A stretch of 64,000 bases of DNA from Saccharum officinarum (taxonomy: Eukaryota; Streptophyta; Magnoliopsida; Poales; Poaceae): positions 23,601,553-23,665,552 of the forward strand of contig CM036199.1 in NCBI GenBank assembly GCA_020631735.1. The letters run 5' to 3'. Position 1 is the first letter of the stretch. Each line of letters opens with the position of its first letter. The position numbers and the translations under genes were made by a program. Shown in pieces: positions 33,691-49,675 of this stretch. Under the pieces are notes generated by a model. The model saw only the letters and a list, made by a program, of their open reading frames with translations. It searched no databases and had not been told where the DNA came from.

Positions 33691-34810
33691 TAACTCGATT
33701 CAAGAATTCTTAATGTTGTTGTGTTGTTTGGAGAGAGCCCTCCTATTCAGATTAGGACAATCTCCATCTAAAAACTATGGGATAGTTTTTATACTTACCA
33801 AGACATGTGAATGCTACGTGTAGAAACCATATTCATAATGGATTTTTTTTTTCAAAACAAATTCTACCAAATCACTTATCATCTTTCTCTAATCATCTAC
33901 CTATCACATTTCTTCAAATCTTGGCCCTCTATAGACATGATAGTAGAATCAGTGACATAAGTTGGTTGTACGGAGTTGGCAAGTTGTTGCCATATCAGAT
34001 TTATGCTAAGATGAAAGAGACAAAAGAGGATAGAGAAGATAAACGGTTTATCCTATATTCCTATTTAGGTGACCATTTAGCCCGAATAATGGATAAACAA
34101 TAAGTAACCCACTATTTATCGCTTAGCGTTTAGGATAGTATCATATACACGTGTCATCCCCACTTAAATGTGTACACCAAGTGATCATGCACCTGTAAAA
34201 GACAAATCAGCACACTAAATCAGGGTGGTGAGGTTGAGACGAGCGAGACTCATCATCAAGGTTGAAAGGAGACAATCGTACTTGTGGTACATTGGAGTGA
34301 TGGACCGTGCTCTTCCGTCGTCGCTCCTGTCCACACACACCGCAGTACCGCACGCAGAGGCTCCGGGGTCCGGGCCTAACGAAACGCGTACGTGCACGGC
34401 ACCCCTTTCGAAAACAGAGCTGCAGAGCTAGGCCGGCGCGCGGCAGCGTCCTGGCTTAACACCGGTGTCTCTCAGCTACCTAGCCGCGAAGCCCTCCTCA
34501 TGGCCGCGCGCAACTGTTCAGCGCCCTGTGGTGAATCCACGGCACGATCGTGTTCGTGTGTCTGTGTGTGTGTTTGCCAATTGAAAATTCTCAAGGCGAG
34601 GAGTTAAAAATGAATGACGAAGCAAGGAAAGTAACGCACGGCGGCCTAGAGTCGTCACGCGCTGCGGGCTGCGGCGGCGCGCGGAGCAAGTTCAGCGCAC
34701 CTGGGCGAGGTGTCACCCGCGTGCAGCGCATGTTTATGTCACGCAAGCTCATCAGAGCAACCTCTGGCTTATTAAGTGGAAAGTTTTGGGCGGCCGCGGC
34801 AAAAGGACAG
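33691..34810. other. Intergenic DNA, nothing recognised
   Basis: ORFs at 33807-34103 and 34550-34930 have no domains. A short (GT)n run lies near 34555-34573. The GC-rich part 34390-34760 could not be assigned. Confidence 0.45.
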
Positions 34811-35032
34811 GTCATGTTTAGTTGTAAAAAATTTTGCAAAATTTTTCAACATTCTCCGTCACATCGAATCTTTAGACGCATGCATGAAGCATTAAATATA
34901 GATAAAAATAAAACTAATTACACAATTTAGACGAAATCGACGAGACAAATCTTTTAAGTCTAATTAGACCATAATTAGACACTAATTGCTAAATAACAAC
35001 GAAATTTGCTACAATATTATTTTGCCATTTTT
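34811..35032. mobile_element. GTTTAGTTCC-family MITE, right end lost
   Basis: Left end GTCATGTTTAGTTGTAAAAA and the family core (CCGTCACATCGAATCTTTAG, CTAATTACACAATTTAG, GCTACAATATTATTTTGCC) are present; the right terminal repeat is missing. Confidence 0.75.
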
Positions 35033-35454
35033 TTTATCTACACCGGCCCACATAGCAAATGCCCGAGGCGGGACAGGACGGGACGGACGTCGCAGTCGCA
35101 GCCGTATCGAATCGGGGCTCCTCGCGCGTCTACGGCCGCTTTGCCCGGGCGTGGCCGAGAGCCGAGAGGCGGCAGCGGCACTGAACGGTTGGTTCAACCT
35201 TCAATTCAACCTAACGCCAAGACTGGCCTCCTCCAGCTCTTTATTTTAGCCTACCACTCTGCTTTTCATTTTTAATAATAATATAATACAGTATAGTTTG
35301 AAATTGATTAAGGGCTTCAGCTTAGATTATGTCTGTGGTCCGTATGGTATATAAAAACTACTCCGCACGACGCCAGTTCCTCTATATGTTTTCTTCTGAA
35401 GCGCAAAGCGGCTTTATAGGTCGCCACAAACTTTCATGGCACGCAGCACCAATT
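35033..35454. other. Intergenic DNA, nothing recognised
   Basis: No gene or transposon end. Confidence 0.4.
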
Positions 35455-35545
35455 GCCCTGTTCGCTTATACTGATGCTTACGCTGAAATGTTGTGAGAGG
35501 AAAACATTATTCCATAGCTGAAAAAGTAGCTCAAGTGAACAGGGC
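35455..35545. mobile_element. 91-bp MITE
   Basis: Ends GCCCTGTTCGCTTATACTG and CTCAAGTGAACAGGGC are inverted repeats; AAT-like duplicates lie on each side. Same family as the copies at 19338, 27750 and 52924. Confidence 0.8.
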
Positions 35546-36119
35546 AATGTCTTTAGACCGGGATATCCAACCCTGTGATGGCTATGATGTCAGCGATACC
35601 ATACGTCTTTTTGGCCACGCCCCAAATCTCTCTCTCTCCTTTTTTTTATTGGAACTTGGGTGGCTCTAAGGCCTTTCATTACCCCCAACCAATCAAGCCA
35701 TGTTTGCGGAGGATCCGATTAGTTTGTTCTCATCCGCATCACCACTACTTAACCTTCACAGTACTACCACTGTACGTGCTTGTATTGTAGTGCTGCTTAT
35801 CGAGTAGAAGTACTAACGTGCATGAACAAGTTTCAACTGCCAACAGCTCTGCGAAGACGACGCACACTCTATTTCTACAGCGCACGTGTTGCCTCCATGA
35901 ACAACACGCGTGCGTGGTGTGCTGTGGTGCCTATTCACACGTCTCCATCGGAAACTGAAGTTATAATTTCAACCGTGGATCCGGACTAGCAACAGTAGAT
36001 AGCTATGTATAGTGTTGAACGGTCGAAGCCTCAAGCCTGGCCCTGTCAATTGTCACCGGTGGCATGCTTTAGTATGTATGTATGTATGTAGACCGTTGCA
36101 GGCTCGCCGCCCAAACGTA
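35546..36119. other. Intergenic DNA with a short (GTAT)n run
   Basis: GTATGTATGTATGTATGTA at 36073-36091; otherwise nothing recognised. Confidence 0.45.
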
Positions 36120-36340
36120 CTTCTTTGGTCACAAAATAAATCAATTTCTAAAATCAAATTAAGCCGAGCTAATTTAAGTTTGGCTAGAAAAAACAACAAC
36201 GATTATGAGATCAAATAAGTATATTATGAAAATAATTTCACATAATGAATATTGGCGTTATTTTCTATAAATTTAGTTGAATTCAAAATAATCTAACTTA
36301 GAACAACTAAAAAAGTTTATTTAATTTGGGACCGAGGGAA
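36120..36340. mobile_element. Stowaway-like MITE, diverged
   Basis: Ends CTTCTTTGGTCACAAAATAA and TTAATTTGGGACCGAGGGAA, flanked by TA. Confidence 0.65.
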
Positions 36341-36357
36341 TAGAATTGTATGTTTTA

Positions 36358-36564
36358 CTCCCTTCGTCCCAACATAAACGCACACCTCACTTCTCAAGGA
36401 GCTAAATTTGTTAAAGTTTAACCAAATTTATACAAAAATGTACTCATAATGAACTTGTTTTGAAATTCAAATATCGATCCTATATTTTTTATATTTCTAA
36501 TCAAATTTTAAAAAGTTTAGCTCCTTGAAAAACAATATGTGCATTTATTTTGGAACGTAAGCAG
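36358..36564. mobile_element. Stowaway-like MITE, diverged
   Basis: Left end CTCCCTTCGTCCCAACATAA, right end TTATTTTGGAACGTAAGCAG, TA on both sides; AAGGAGCTAAATTTGTTAA and its mirror near the ends. Confidence 0.65.
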
Positions 36565-36643
36565 TACGTGCAATCAGAAGAAAAGAACCGACAATGGGAA
36601 ACAACTACGGAAAACGTTGTTTATTTATTGAGAACAAGGGAAA

Positions 36644-36809
36644 GGTCTTCGTCGTAGTTTCTCGTGGCCTTGCTTTGTCTTTTCTCCTTTTTTTCTTCTT
36701 CCCGGTTCGGTTCTTGTTCTTGTTTTTCTTTGTCTCCGGGCTGTGCTGTTGAGCTCTACTCCTTCTTAATGAAATGATACGCAATGCTCTTGCGTATTCG
36801 AGAAAAAAA
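36644..36809 (+). mobile_element. 5'-truncated L1 LINE tail with target duplications
   Basis: A 166-bp insertion ending TGATACGCAATGCTCTTGCG, TATTCGAG and a poly-A run, the typical 3' end of grass L1 elements. It is flanked by exact 13-bp copies of AGAACAAGGGAAA at 36631-36643 and 36810-36822, the mark of target-primed insertion. Confidence 0.88.
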
Positions 36810-36822
36810 AGAACAAGGGAAA

Positions 36823-37615
36823 ACTTCACTGGTCGTGCTCCCAATATTTTATATACTAGTAAACAAAACAAAACAAAAAGATCCTAGTAGACTGGTCGTT
36901 GCACATGTGCGGTTTTAGATTGACCAGAACCAAAGTAGCAGCCCGGGTCAAGCGGTCAACGATTATTCACGGGCGGGGCCTACCCGGCCGGAATCGCCGC
37001 TATAGTTGGCCCAGCAGGCGGGCTGATTTGGAGCCATGCATCGATCGGTACTTTCCTAGCTACTGTATTTATATTTTGGTCTCACCGAGCAAGTCATAGG
37101 GTCGTCGACTTGTGAATCATATTCGTGCGCGAGTGTGACCATGTCGCGGGGTCTCGGTGTTCTTCGTGCGTCCACATCAGAGCTGACGTTGCTTCATCAA
37201 CATGTTGATGTTGTTATCACGGCAGGACACACTGTATAGATAGAATAGAACAGTCTCCGGCGGCAAACGGAGATGACGCGCCTAGGCAGGCGCCCTAGCT
37301 TCGTCCCTCTCCCTCCCACAAAGATTTTGTTTTGCACTCGTAAATTTCGTCCCTCCCACGTCGCTTCGTCCCTCCGATGGCAACGTGGCCTGCGCCAACG
37401 CCATCACTTGCGTTCGATTTTGTGCGTCTAGGGTCGAATACACGTGCCTGGCAGATGTTTCGTCACCAGGATGCGTCAAAACACGCCTTAAGGGTCTGAT
37501 TGGTTGCTCGTGTTACGATAGCCTGCATAAGGACGTAGTATTGGATATCCAATCCATTGCAGTCCTATGCTTTCAAGTATTGTTTTCTTTTTGCGAGATC
37601 CAGTTATAGACGTAA
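36823..37615. other. Intergenic DNA, nothing recognised
   Basis: No supported gene; small ORFs at 36899-37479 lack domains. Confidence 0.45.
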
Positions 37616-37780
37616 GACGTCCACGTACATGAGCGCACACTCACCCCTATAAACACAGCATGCACACTCTACCCCTATGAGCATCTCCGAAAAACTGAGT
37701 TGGACCGACAAATCTCGATATTGATGAAGTCACCATATGCGCCTCGCTATCGACGGGCATGTCGCCTTGGTTGTTTGCGT
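37616..37780. repeat. Dispersed grass repeat, possibly an RTE-type LINE tail
   Basis: Contains GAGCGCACACTCACCCCTAT, then CCCTATGAGCATCTCCG and GAAGTCACCATATGCGCCTC, a block I know as very common in grass genomes. The class assignment is uncertain. Confidence 0.4.
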
Positions 37781-39178
37781 TTCAACTTTGTGCACCTTAA
37801 AAATCTGTTTAGTTACCTGCACCAGATACTAGATAGCATAACTGTTTGTGTTTGGTTGGTTGCATAACACATACACGGTCACCAAATCTCAGAAATAGGT
37901 AATGTTACCCCCTTCTATATCCCTGACCACACGCCTCTCTCTCACATGAACTCTCCCTCTCGCTCACCCGCACGACAGCACCATCCTCCCTCTCTCGTAT
38001 GATTTCCCTTCCTCTCTCTTGCCATGGAATAAGACGGTGAGGAGGAGATCTCGTCACCGACACACGCGTGCTCGGCCTCCCCGAGTCCTCCCCAAGAAAA
38101 CCCCGAGGAGGAGATTTTTACTGAGAACAACCCGCCACCGTCATCGCTGACCAGCCCGTGGCCATCGAGTAGGAGGCGACCATCCTCCGGCACATGCGAC
38201 ACCGCCTCGTGGTGCGGTTCCATGAGATCCTAACGAAAGCTGGTCTCTGCCATGCGCTACTGCACGCTGCAGCAACGTGCTCCTCCTCGACGGCCTATGC
38301 GGCGGCGCCGTTCTCCTCTCCGCCATCCTCTACTGCCACACGCGCTGTGGCAGCGTGCTCCTCCTCAATGGCCTATGTGGCGGCGCCGTTCTCCTCAACG
38401 ATCAGTGTGGTGGCGACGTGGTCCTCGATAGCGGCCTGTGCGGCAGGTGTGCTCCTCGGCGGCAACAACATCCACGTCATGCTCCTTGGCGGTGGAGACC
38501 TTTGCGTTGTGCACTCATGCTTCATCGAGGCATATGGAAAAAGGGTGAAAGAGCAGTGATGCTATCAACAGCCACTGCATTGCGGCTGTTGCATTGCGGG
38601 TGCAGGCACCTGTATTGCAAATGTTGCATCCGTGGATACGGCCGATTTGGGTGAATTGCTAGATGCAAGTTTCTAGTGCTTTGAGTATAGTGGTAACCTA
38701 TATAAGATACGCATGGAACCAAACAACTAGAACTTGCACTATGCTGGCCTGGAGAAGGAGTTGCGCAGAATCATACCCTAAGTGCTAGGATAAAAGACGT
38801 ATATTTCATTTGCTATTAGCCTATTTGGTTTCCTTCTCAGATAGCTTGCATCACATCTAGACATGCCTCCTCTAGCCAGACTGTGGCCATGTAGGCCATT
38901 GTTGTGTTTCGTTATCTTGATCTGCAGCGTCAGGATGCATAGAGCAGTTGTTTTGTTGTCTTGATTTCGCATGCGCATGCATTGCCACACTCTCGTGTGC
39001 ACGCTCATGCTACCCACGCAAGCAAGACCACCCAAAAATAGATTCCCACAAGCCAAACTGCGGGGCGTTGACTGCACGCGCCAAACCAGGGTCAGGAAAT
39101 AATATAGGCAACTAAACGGCTTGAGCCTGCATCCCGAGGGTGATGCCAGGTTATATCCAGCCAACCAAACGTGACCTA
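37781..39178. other. Possible DNA-element region, unresolved
   Basis: GTGTTTGGTTGGTTGCATAAC near 37849 and CAGCCAACCAAACGTGACC near 39158 look like inverted ends of one element of about 1.3 kb. Between them, 38265-38460 has a diverged tandem of GCTCCTCCTCRAYGGCCTAT / GGCGGCGCCGTTCTCCTC units. No gene is recognised. Confidence 0.35.
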
Positions 39179-40869
39179 TCTTACTTATTACTAATTAGAG
39201 GTCCCAACGAAGACACCACGTTGATTCTCACAGACACGCTAGAAAAAACGATAAATCATAGAAATTCTTAACAATTAGAAACATCTAGCCTTTGATTTGT
39301 TAGACTCTAATCATCATCATCAATAATGGCCATTGGATCTGTAGTTTATTAAAAAAATACTCACCATAACCATTATGAAAAATACATAAAGTAACCCCCT
39401 AATTTTACATGTAAATTACCTACCTCTGCCATTACAAAAGATAATTCAAAATAACCCCCTAAATTTGCATCTAAATTACCCACCTTGGCTATTACAAAAC
39501 ATAATTAATTTAAAATAATTCCCTAACATTGCGTCTAAATTTACCAACTTTGTTATTATGAAAGATAATTTGATCCTCGAACTTTGCATCTAAATTATCC
39601 ACATAAATCATTAATAGATTGGCTAAATGAGGGTGTCTTATCTTGGGACATGTTAATTTGGCACTCAAGTAATAAATCCACCAAAAATATTGCCTAATAT
39701 ATTAGATAAGTCCCTGCCATAATCGGCGGCAACTCTAAATCTTTTTTTTTTTTTTGCATCAAGCCTGGACCGACAATGTTATAAACAAAAGAGCTCACCC
39801 GAAACAAGTACCTACGTAAATCAAACCTAGAACCAATCTATTAGGCACGGGAGGGGTTTGGAAGCATGATATGATACTAACAAATTATTTAAAACCATAT
39901 AACCATAACTATAATTTATATTGATTGTTACTTTAGATATATTTATGTATTTTAACTAAAATGTTTGACATGTCCATATTATTGATGTATAACCATAACT
40001 GCAAATATAATTCCTTGATAGGAAAATACAATCATCTTGAGAAGTAGAGACCACTGGTGGCTATATTTTCCTAGCACTTTAAAAATACTTTAGAGTAAAA
40101 AGTCGATCATTATAAGGTATAAGTACTAAAATTCTCTTGATGTTAGCATAGCTACCCCTGTCTAAGATCTCACTTCAAGCTCTATGACTTATCTTAAGTG
40201 ATATAGTAGGTATTTCAAATAATGGCTTATGCTATTGTAGTACTTAAGAACATACTCTATGGCCTAAAAACTTTATTTTAAAAAGTGCAAAAAGGAGAGT
40301 TAATGAAAGATACAATAAACAAGAATTTCAACTTAACTCGAGGAGATAAAAAAATCCATAGCAGTTGATAAGAATAAAATTTGAAAAATCAAAATTTAGA
40401 TTCATGGCTTCATAAGATACATGATACAACAAGAGCCACCATAATTAATGATAATGTTTCAAAGAAATTGCATGTTTACAATATATAGAAGTGCCATGCA
40501 AAGGAAAAATATAAATATGGATAAAAAATATAGATTAGTTCCTTGAAAAAAATAGTAGTTAATATGTTTATGATAACTAGAGACTACATAGTATCTACTA
40601 TGTATATTATGTTAGAAAATAAACCAAAAAGAACAACATACAATTTAATATAAGTAATTCTTTATTAGTCTACAAGTTATAAGATGTCTTGAGTTTTCTA
40701 AGTACATAACTTTTGTTTTTTTTACAACAGTACATAACTTTTGTTATACATGTGCAGATACATAGTAAAAGTAATATATTTAGAAAAAACCAAAACATCT
40801 TATAACTTGGAATGAAGGGGTTAACTCTTAAAATTCTAATCCGTGTGAGAGCACGTGTCGATGGACTAG
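39179..40869 (+). mobile_element. Possible small Helitron
   Basis: Starts TCTTACTTATTACTAATTAG after A and ends with a short hairpin (CCGTG-TGAGAG-CACGT), then CTAG and a following T. About 1.7 kb, AT-rich, no coding sequence. The hairpin is imperfect, so this is weaker than the candidate at 21411-25096. Confidence 0.4.
39385..39612. repeat. Degenerate ~64-bp tandem array
   Basis: About 3.5 copies of a unit with GCATCTAAATTACCCACC, CCATTACAAAAGATAATTC and AAATAACCCCCTAA, diverged by 10-25 percent. Confidence 0.75.
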
Positions 40870-44960
<4,091 letters not shown>

Positions 44961-46003
44961 GAGCAAAATTCGTCACTGGGCCCTGAATTTGATCAGCGGT
45001 GTCATCTAAGTCCCTCAACTTCTAAAATGAAAACCGTGAATCCCTGAACGTAGCAGACAGTGTCATCCAGATCTCTAAACTTTGAAGGTGATCACTGCAG
45101 GTCTCTAAACTTGGCTGACGGTGTCATCTCGATTCCTGAACTTTTAAGGTGATCACCGCAGATCCTAAACTTGGCAAGTAGTGTCATCCATGTCCAAAAT
45201 GTAATAATATTAAAAGTTACCTATAGTATTGGAAGTTTTCTCTATTAAAAGTTATACCTAATTTTAGTATTATTTTAAAAGTTTTAATAGTAGTATTATA
45301 GAATTAACTTTTCTCTGTTATTAATACTATAACATTATTATTAAAACTTATAATATTATAATATTATTATTTAAAGTTCTAATACTATAATACTATTACT
45401 ATTATTAAAAGTAATAGTATTATAGTATTAATAATAGAGAAAAGTTACTTCTATAATAGTACTATTAAAACTGTTAAAATAATACTATAGGAATTTTAAT
45501 ATATTTTAATACTATTAATGATACATAAAAACTAAATTAATTTTAGTATTTTTATATTTTAGTTTAAACCTAATATATTTGTTGTTGTAAATTATTTTAA
45601 TACTTTAATTTATTTTTCGCTGATGTAAATTATTTTATTTTATATAATTTATATTTTCATGATAAATATTATATAAATAATAATTGATTAATTGACATAT
45701 GTTGGATCTACGTCTAACGTACAATTAGCGTGTCACGACAGCTTATAGAGTAGGTTAGACAACATTTGGATAAGGATGATACCGTTTTCCAAGTTTATAG
45801 ACCAGCGGTGATCACCTTAAAAGTTCAGGGATCGGGATGACACCGTCAGCCATGTTTAGGGACCTGTGGTGATCACTTTGAAAGTTTAGATACCTGGATG
45901 ATATCGTCTGCCAAATTCAGAGACTCGCAGATATCGCTTTAGAAGTTCAGAGACCTAGATAACACCGTCGGCCAAGTTCAGAGACCGACGGTGAATTTTC
46001 CTC
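44961..46003. mobile_element. Foldback element with modular arms and an AT-rich core
   Basis: About 1.04 kb. Each arm (about 235 bp) is 4-5 diverged modules of roughly 50 bp (GGTGTCATC...CTCTAAACTT...GGTGATCAC), and the right arm is the reverse complement of the left. Ends GAGCAAAATTCGTC and GGTGAATTTTCCTC. The core 45200-45490 is itself an AT-rich imperfect palindrome. No coding sequence; probably a Mutator-type non-autonomous element. Confidence 0.75.
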
Positions 46004-46324
46004 GTTTACAAATGGATATTGCAGCCTGCACCTTGGCTTGGGCAGTTGGGTTCGTGCATGTGTCCACGTCCGGCAATGGGCAACAAATAGAATAAACCTG
46101 CAGAATCTGCGTTCTGATTTTCCCTGTATATTTTTCTCCTTGAGAACACGGACCATGTGTTCATCGGTGCATGGAACTCGCGGCGTCGTTTTGGTGTAAA
46201 CTTTTCATTTCTATTATTACAAACGACTGTCTGCACGCGCTCTACTTTTGGCTTCCACGCACATGTGTACATGTGGCGTTGGTATTGCCTTCTTCCAAAA
46301 TTATTGCCTTTTTAAAGTAGGGTA
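46004..46324. other. Intergenic DNA
   Basis: Nothing recognised. Confidence 0.4.
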
Positions 46325-46474
46325 CTCCATCCGTTTTAAATTATAAATCATTATGACTTTTCTATGTACATTACTTTTATTATTATATCTAAACATAATA
46401 TATATATTTAAGTGTATATCAAAAGATATATACCTATAAAAAATAAAATAACTTATAATTTAGAATAGAGACGG
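46325..46474. mobile_element. Stowaway MITE
   Basis: 150 bp, ends CTCCATCCGTTTTAAATTAT and TAATTTAGAATAGAGACGG, flanked by TA. Confidence 0.78.
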
Positions 46475-46856
46475 TACAATACATTTCGAAACGCCTTGAA
46501 AATATTTGGCGGACAAGAAAAGGGGTAACAACGTTATGTACATCGTAATAGCGACCGACACCGGTCGATATTACAGGAGTGCTTGGTTTGAGAAATCAAA
46601 CATTATATAAATAAATGAAATGGTCTAGTAAGAGTTTATGCTATCAATTTTTGTGTTATATGATTTCATCATCTTTTTGTTTTAATTTCATCATCTTGCT
46701 TATACTAATTACTAGTTTTTGAGGATTGAGGTAGCGATGGATCAACAAATTTTATACAAATCAAACAAACACAACCGAATCAGCAACTTCTCCTAATAAT
46801 GTGGGGTTCTCCTAGTGTTTTAGCATTCAACATTTAGTATAAACTTTCCTGCCAAA
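46475..46856. other. AT-rich intergenic DNA
   Basis: Nothing recognised apart from the SINE target copy at 46836-46856. Confidence 0.4.
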
Positions 46857-47140
46857 GGATACTAGAGCGGCTGGTCAAGCACTCCGGTTGGCATCCTCGC
46901 GGCCTGAGTTCGATCCCCCACGGAGGCAAATTTGCAGCGCCGGAGATGAAAAGAAAAACCCTCGCCTGCCCCGCGTTCCCAAAACAGAGGTTTGTAGGCA
47001 TCGGCTCACTCACAGGGTTACGAGCTCCTGTGTGCGGGCGGGGTACGGGGTTCGGGGGTTTTCTCGATCTGCGTGAAAGGTCTCTACCTTAAGCCGAAAA
47101 TCCCAGCGGCTGTCTAGCCACCGTGGGTCGAGTTTTTTCT
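46857..47140 (+). mobile_element. tRNA-derived SINE with target duplications
   Basis: 284 bp. The first 75 bases have pol III boxes: A-box-like GGCTGGTCAAGCACTCCGG near 46869 and B-box GAGTTCGATCC at 46907-46918, with the tRNA-like pairing CCTGAGTTCGATCCCCCACG. It ends in CGAGTTTTTTCT. It is flanked by 21-22 bp imperfect direct repeats, AGTATAAACTTTCCTGCCAA at 46836 and AGTATAAATTTTCCCTACCA at 47141. The T-rich 3' end recalls the Au SINE family, but I cannot confirm the family. It is not a functional tRNA gene. Confidence 0.82.
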
Positions 47141-47162
47141 AGTATAAATTTTCCCTACCAAA

Positions 47163-48512
47163 CGTCTCTTAGTGAGGATTCTCATATAATATAACTAGTG
47201 ATAGTGTTTTATTACTACTTAAAAACACTAGAAAAACTCCATTAGTAAAAAAGAGATGGCGAAGAGGTGAAAAGATGATAGCGGGACGTTGCCGTACGTG
47301 AAGACCTTTTGCTCTGGAGTCTGGACATACATATGTCAAAGTAAAAGGTACATATATATAAACTTACGATAATGATTCTATAAGGACGTCTGTCCCCATC
47401 GTGGGCCCCGATGTGACCCCCACTCCTTATCCCATCTCGTAACCCCTCGCTCCCCCACAGCCACTTGCTGCCGCTCCGCCTGCCGGCTCTCTAGGGCTAG
47501 CGCCCTCGGATGGACGCCGCGCCCGCACCTAGCTCGCTACCAACCTGCCCGCCCGCGCTCCCTCCCCCCTCTCCCCCTCTGCGACCTCCATTACGACCCC
47601 GCGCTCCCAAGTGACCCGGCTCCCGCTCCCCCCACCGGAGATGAGGACGGCGGCGGCAGCTTCGACGAGGTAGGTCGGTCCTCCTCTGGATTTGAGGGAC
47701 GCGGCGGTGACTAGGGTTCCGGCGAGCTCTGAGGTCCTATTTCCTCATCCCTCTGGCGAGCTCGAAGGTGATGGGCTAGGGGTTGGAGTAGCCTGCACGT
47801 TCAAACTCATCCCCTTGCTGTTTTGTACGCCTTTTGTTGTTTTCTCCGTGTTGCAGGTGGATTTTTGGGATGTTGCAATAAATGGTTTTTGAACGTCACA
47901 ATAGTGTGATTCATGTGTTGCAATAGGGGATTTTGATCGTTGAACTTACCCTTTTCAATTGTTGCAGCACTGAAAGGTGATTTTGAGTTGTTTCCATTTC
48001 TATGTTTCATGGTTGCTTTTGCGACATTGCAGTACTACTGTTTGAGGTGTTGTAGTACATAATTATTTGATATTGCAGTATATAATTTTCGATATTGCAA
48101 TAGGGTGATTCATGTGTTGCAATAGGGGATTTCGGAGGACGGGCTGCCACAGTGATGCGAGCGCACCGCACACTTCCGCCTAGGCTGTGTATCACGGCTC
48201 AGATTGAACCGACAGCAGGTGCGTCTGGACGTACGGGGCTACGGGCACTAGCTGCGCCGATAAACTTAAGATGTGGAGTAGTTTTCTTCCTTTTCGTAAG
48301 TGGTTCTCGTTGGCTGTGGCGGTGTGGCCTCTCTTTTTGTTATACTCGTTTTCTTCCCGTCCAGCTAAGTTCTGAGCTTTGCATATTTCTTCTAATTATG
48401 TTGTCACTTCAAAATAAAGTTCAGGCATCAAAATGGTTGCCGTATATTTTCCATTTTTTTTAAAAAAAGAAGACGATAAACCACTCCATTCATATTTTTT
48501 AGTGGACTTTCC
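47163..48512. other. Unassigned DNA with GTTGCAATA repeats
   Basis: A C-rich, gene-like stretch (47390-47780) is followed by repeated TGTTGCAATAGGGGATTT and TGATTCATGTGTTGCAATAG blocks at 47893-47932 and 48100-48130. These motifs are typical of a Mutator-like non-autonomous family in grasses. Possible ends GGACGTCTGTCCCC (47382) and GTCTGGACGTACGGGG (48223) are only loosely mirrored. ORFs here have no domain. Confidence 0.4.
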
Positions 48513-49011
48513 GGCTGTGTTTAGTTGCCCTAAAAAGGCTGAAAAGTGTACTGTAACACGTTTTGATTTTATTTGGCAAATAATGTCCAACCGTTGACTA
48601 ATTAGGTTCAAAACGTTCGTCTCGCAAAGTACAACCAAGTTGTACAATTAGCTTTTGATTTCATCTACATTTAGTACTACATGCATGTATCGTAAGTTTG
48701 ATGTAACGGGTAATCTTTTTTTTTTGTATAGTGCATTTTTCAGGTAACTAAGCCCTTGTTTAGTTCCCAAAATATTTTGCAAAATATTTCAGATTCCCGT
48801 CACATCAAATCTTTGGATACATGCATGAAACATTAAATATAGATAAAAAATAAAACTAATTACACAGTTTAGTTATAAATCACGAGACGAATCTTTTAAA
48901 CCTAATTAGGCCATGATCGGATAATAATTGTTAAACAACAACGAAAGTGCTACAACAGTGCTACAATTACATTTTGCAAAATGTTTTGGGAACTATGGGC
49001 TAAACACAGCC
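48513..49011. mobile_element. GTTTAGTTCC-family MITE split by another MITE
   Basis: Left end GGCTGTGTTTAGTTGCCC; the body runs to 48748; the right end TAAACACAGCC resumes at 49001. The family member inserted at 48752-49000 lies between. Without it the copy is about 247 bp. Confidence 0.85.
48752..49000. mobile_element. Nested GTTTAGTTCC-family MITE
   Basis: 249 bp, ends GCCCTTGTTTAGTTCCC and GGGAACTATGGGC, flanked by TAA at 48749-48751 and 49001-49003. The target TAA is the one inside the right terminal repeat of the host MITE. Confidence 0.87.
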
Positions 49012-49147
49012 ATTATAGCTCTGCATCAACTGCTCGCTCTGAAGCTCTACTGGCAACCTTTTTTTTACAGTGGCATGGTTCCTCGCTGCACCCTTTTATT
49101 ATTTGCCAGTGGTTTTCATTGCAACTTCTCACGACTTGTACCGTTCA

Positions 49148-49407
49148 GGCCTCGTTTAGTTCGGTGAATCGGGGAGAAAAACACTGTATCAGAATTTTTA
49201 TAGTATTTTGTTTGTATTTGGTAAAAATTATCTAAATTTTGACTAACTAGGCTTAAAATATTCATCTCGTAAAGTACAACAAAACTGTGTAATTAGTTTT
49301 TGATTTCATCAACATTTAGTACTCCATGCATTTGCCGATATTTTGATGTGACAGGAAATCTTTTTTTTGCATAGTAAAATTTGGAGAGAATGGGAACTAA
49401 ACAGGGC
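49148..49407. mobile_element. GTTTAGTTCC-family MITE
   Basis: About 260 bp, ends GGCCTCGTTTAGTTCGG and GGGAACTAAACAGGGC; right flank TTA, left flank TCA, so one base of the target copy has changed. Core CTAACTAGGCTTAAAATA and TTTTGATGTGACAGG. Confidence 0.82.
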
Positions 49408-49675
49408 TTAGAGGAGAGTGAGAACTGAGAACTCAGAGAAGCATGCGTCATGCGTGCTAGTACTCCGTAGGACGGTAGGACCAGAGGTGCGTGTCGAGCA
49501 GCAGCCATCCGTAGTACTCCGATGGCCCCGAAAGAGACAGGAACTGCTGGCGACAGTCGGTCGTCTTGTACACACGCAAGGACTGCCAGCCACAGGAATC
49601 TAGCTACACAGCTACTAGTACTAGTCGTACAGCTCTATTACTAGCCTCTAGCAGAAGTACGGTCCTGACTCCCAA

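Noticed and set aside
46857..46930. Possible tRNA gene
   Set aside because: A and B boxes are present but the cloverleaf does not close and the unit continues into a SINE body flanked by target copies.
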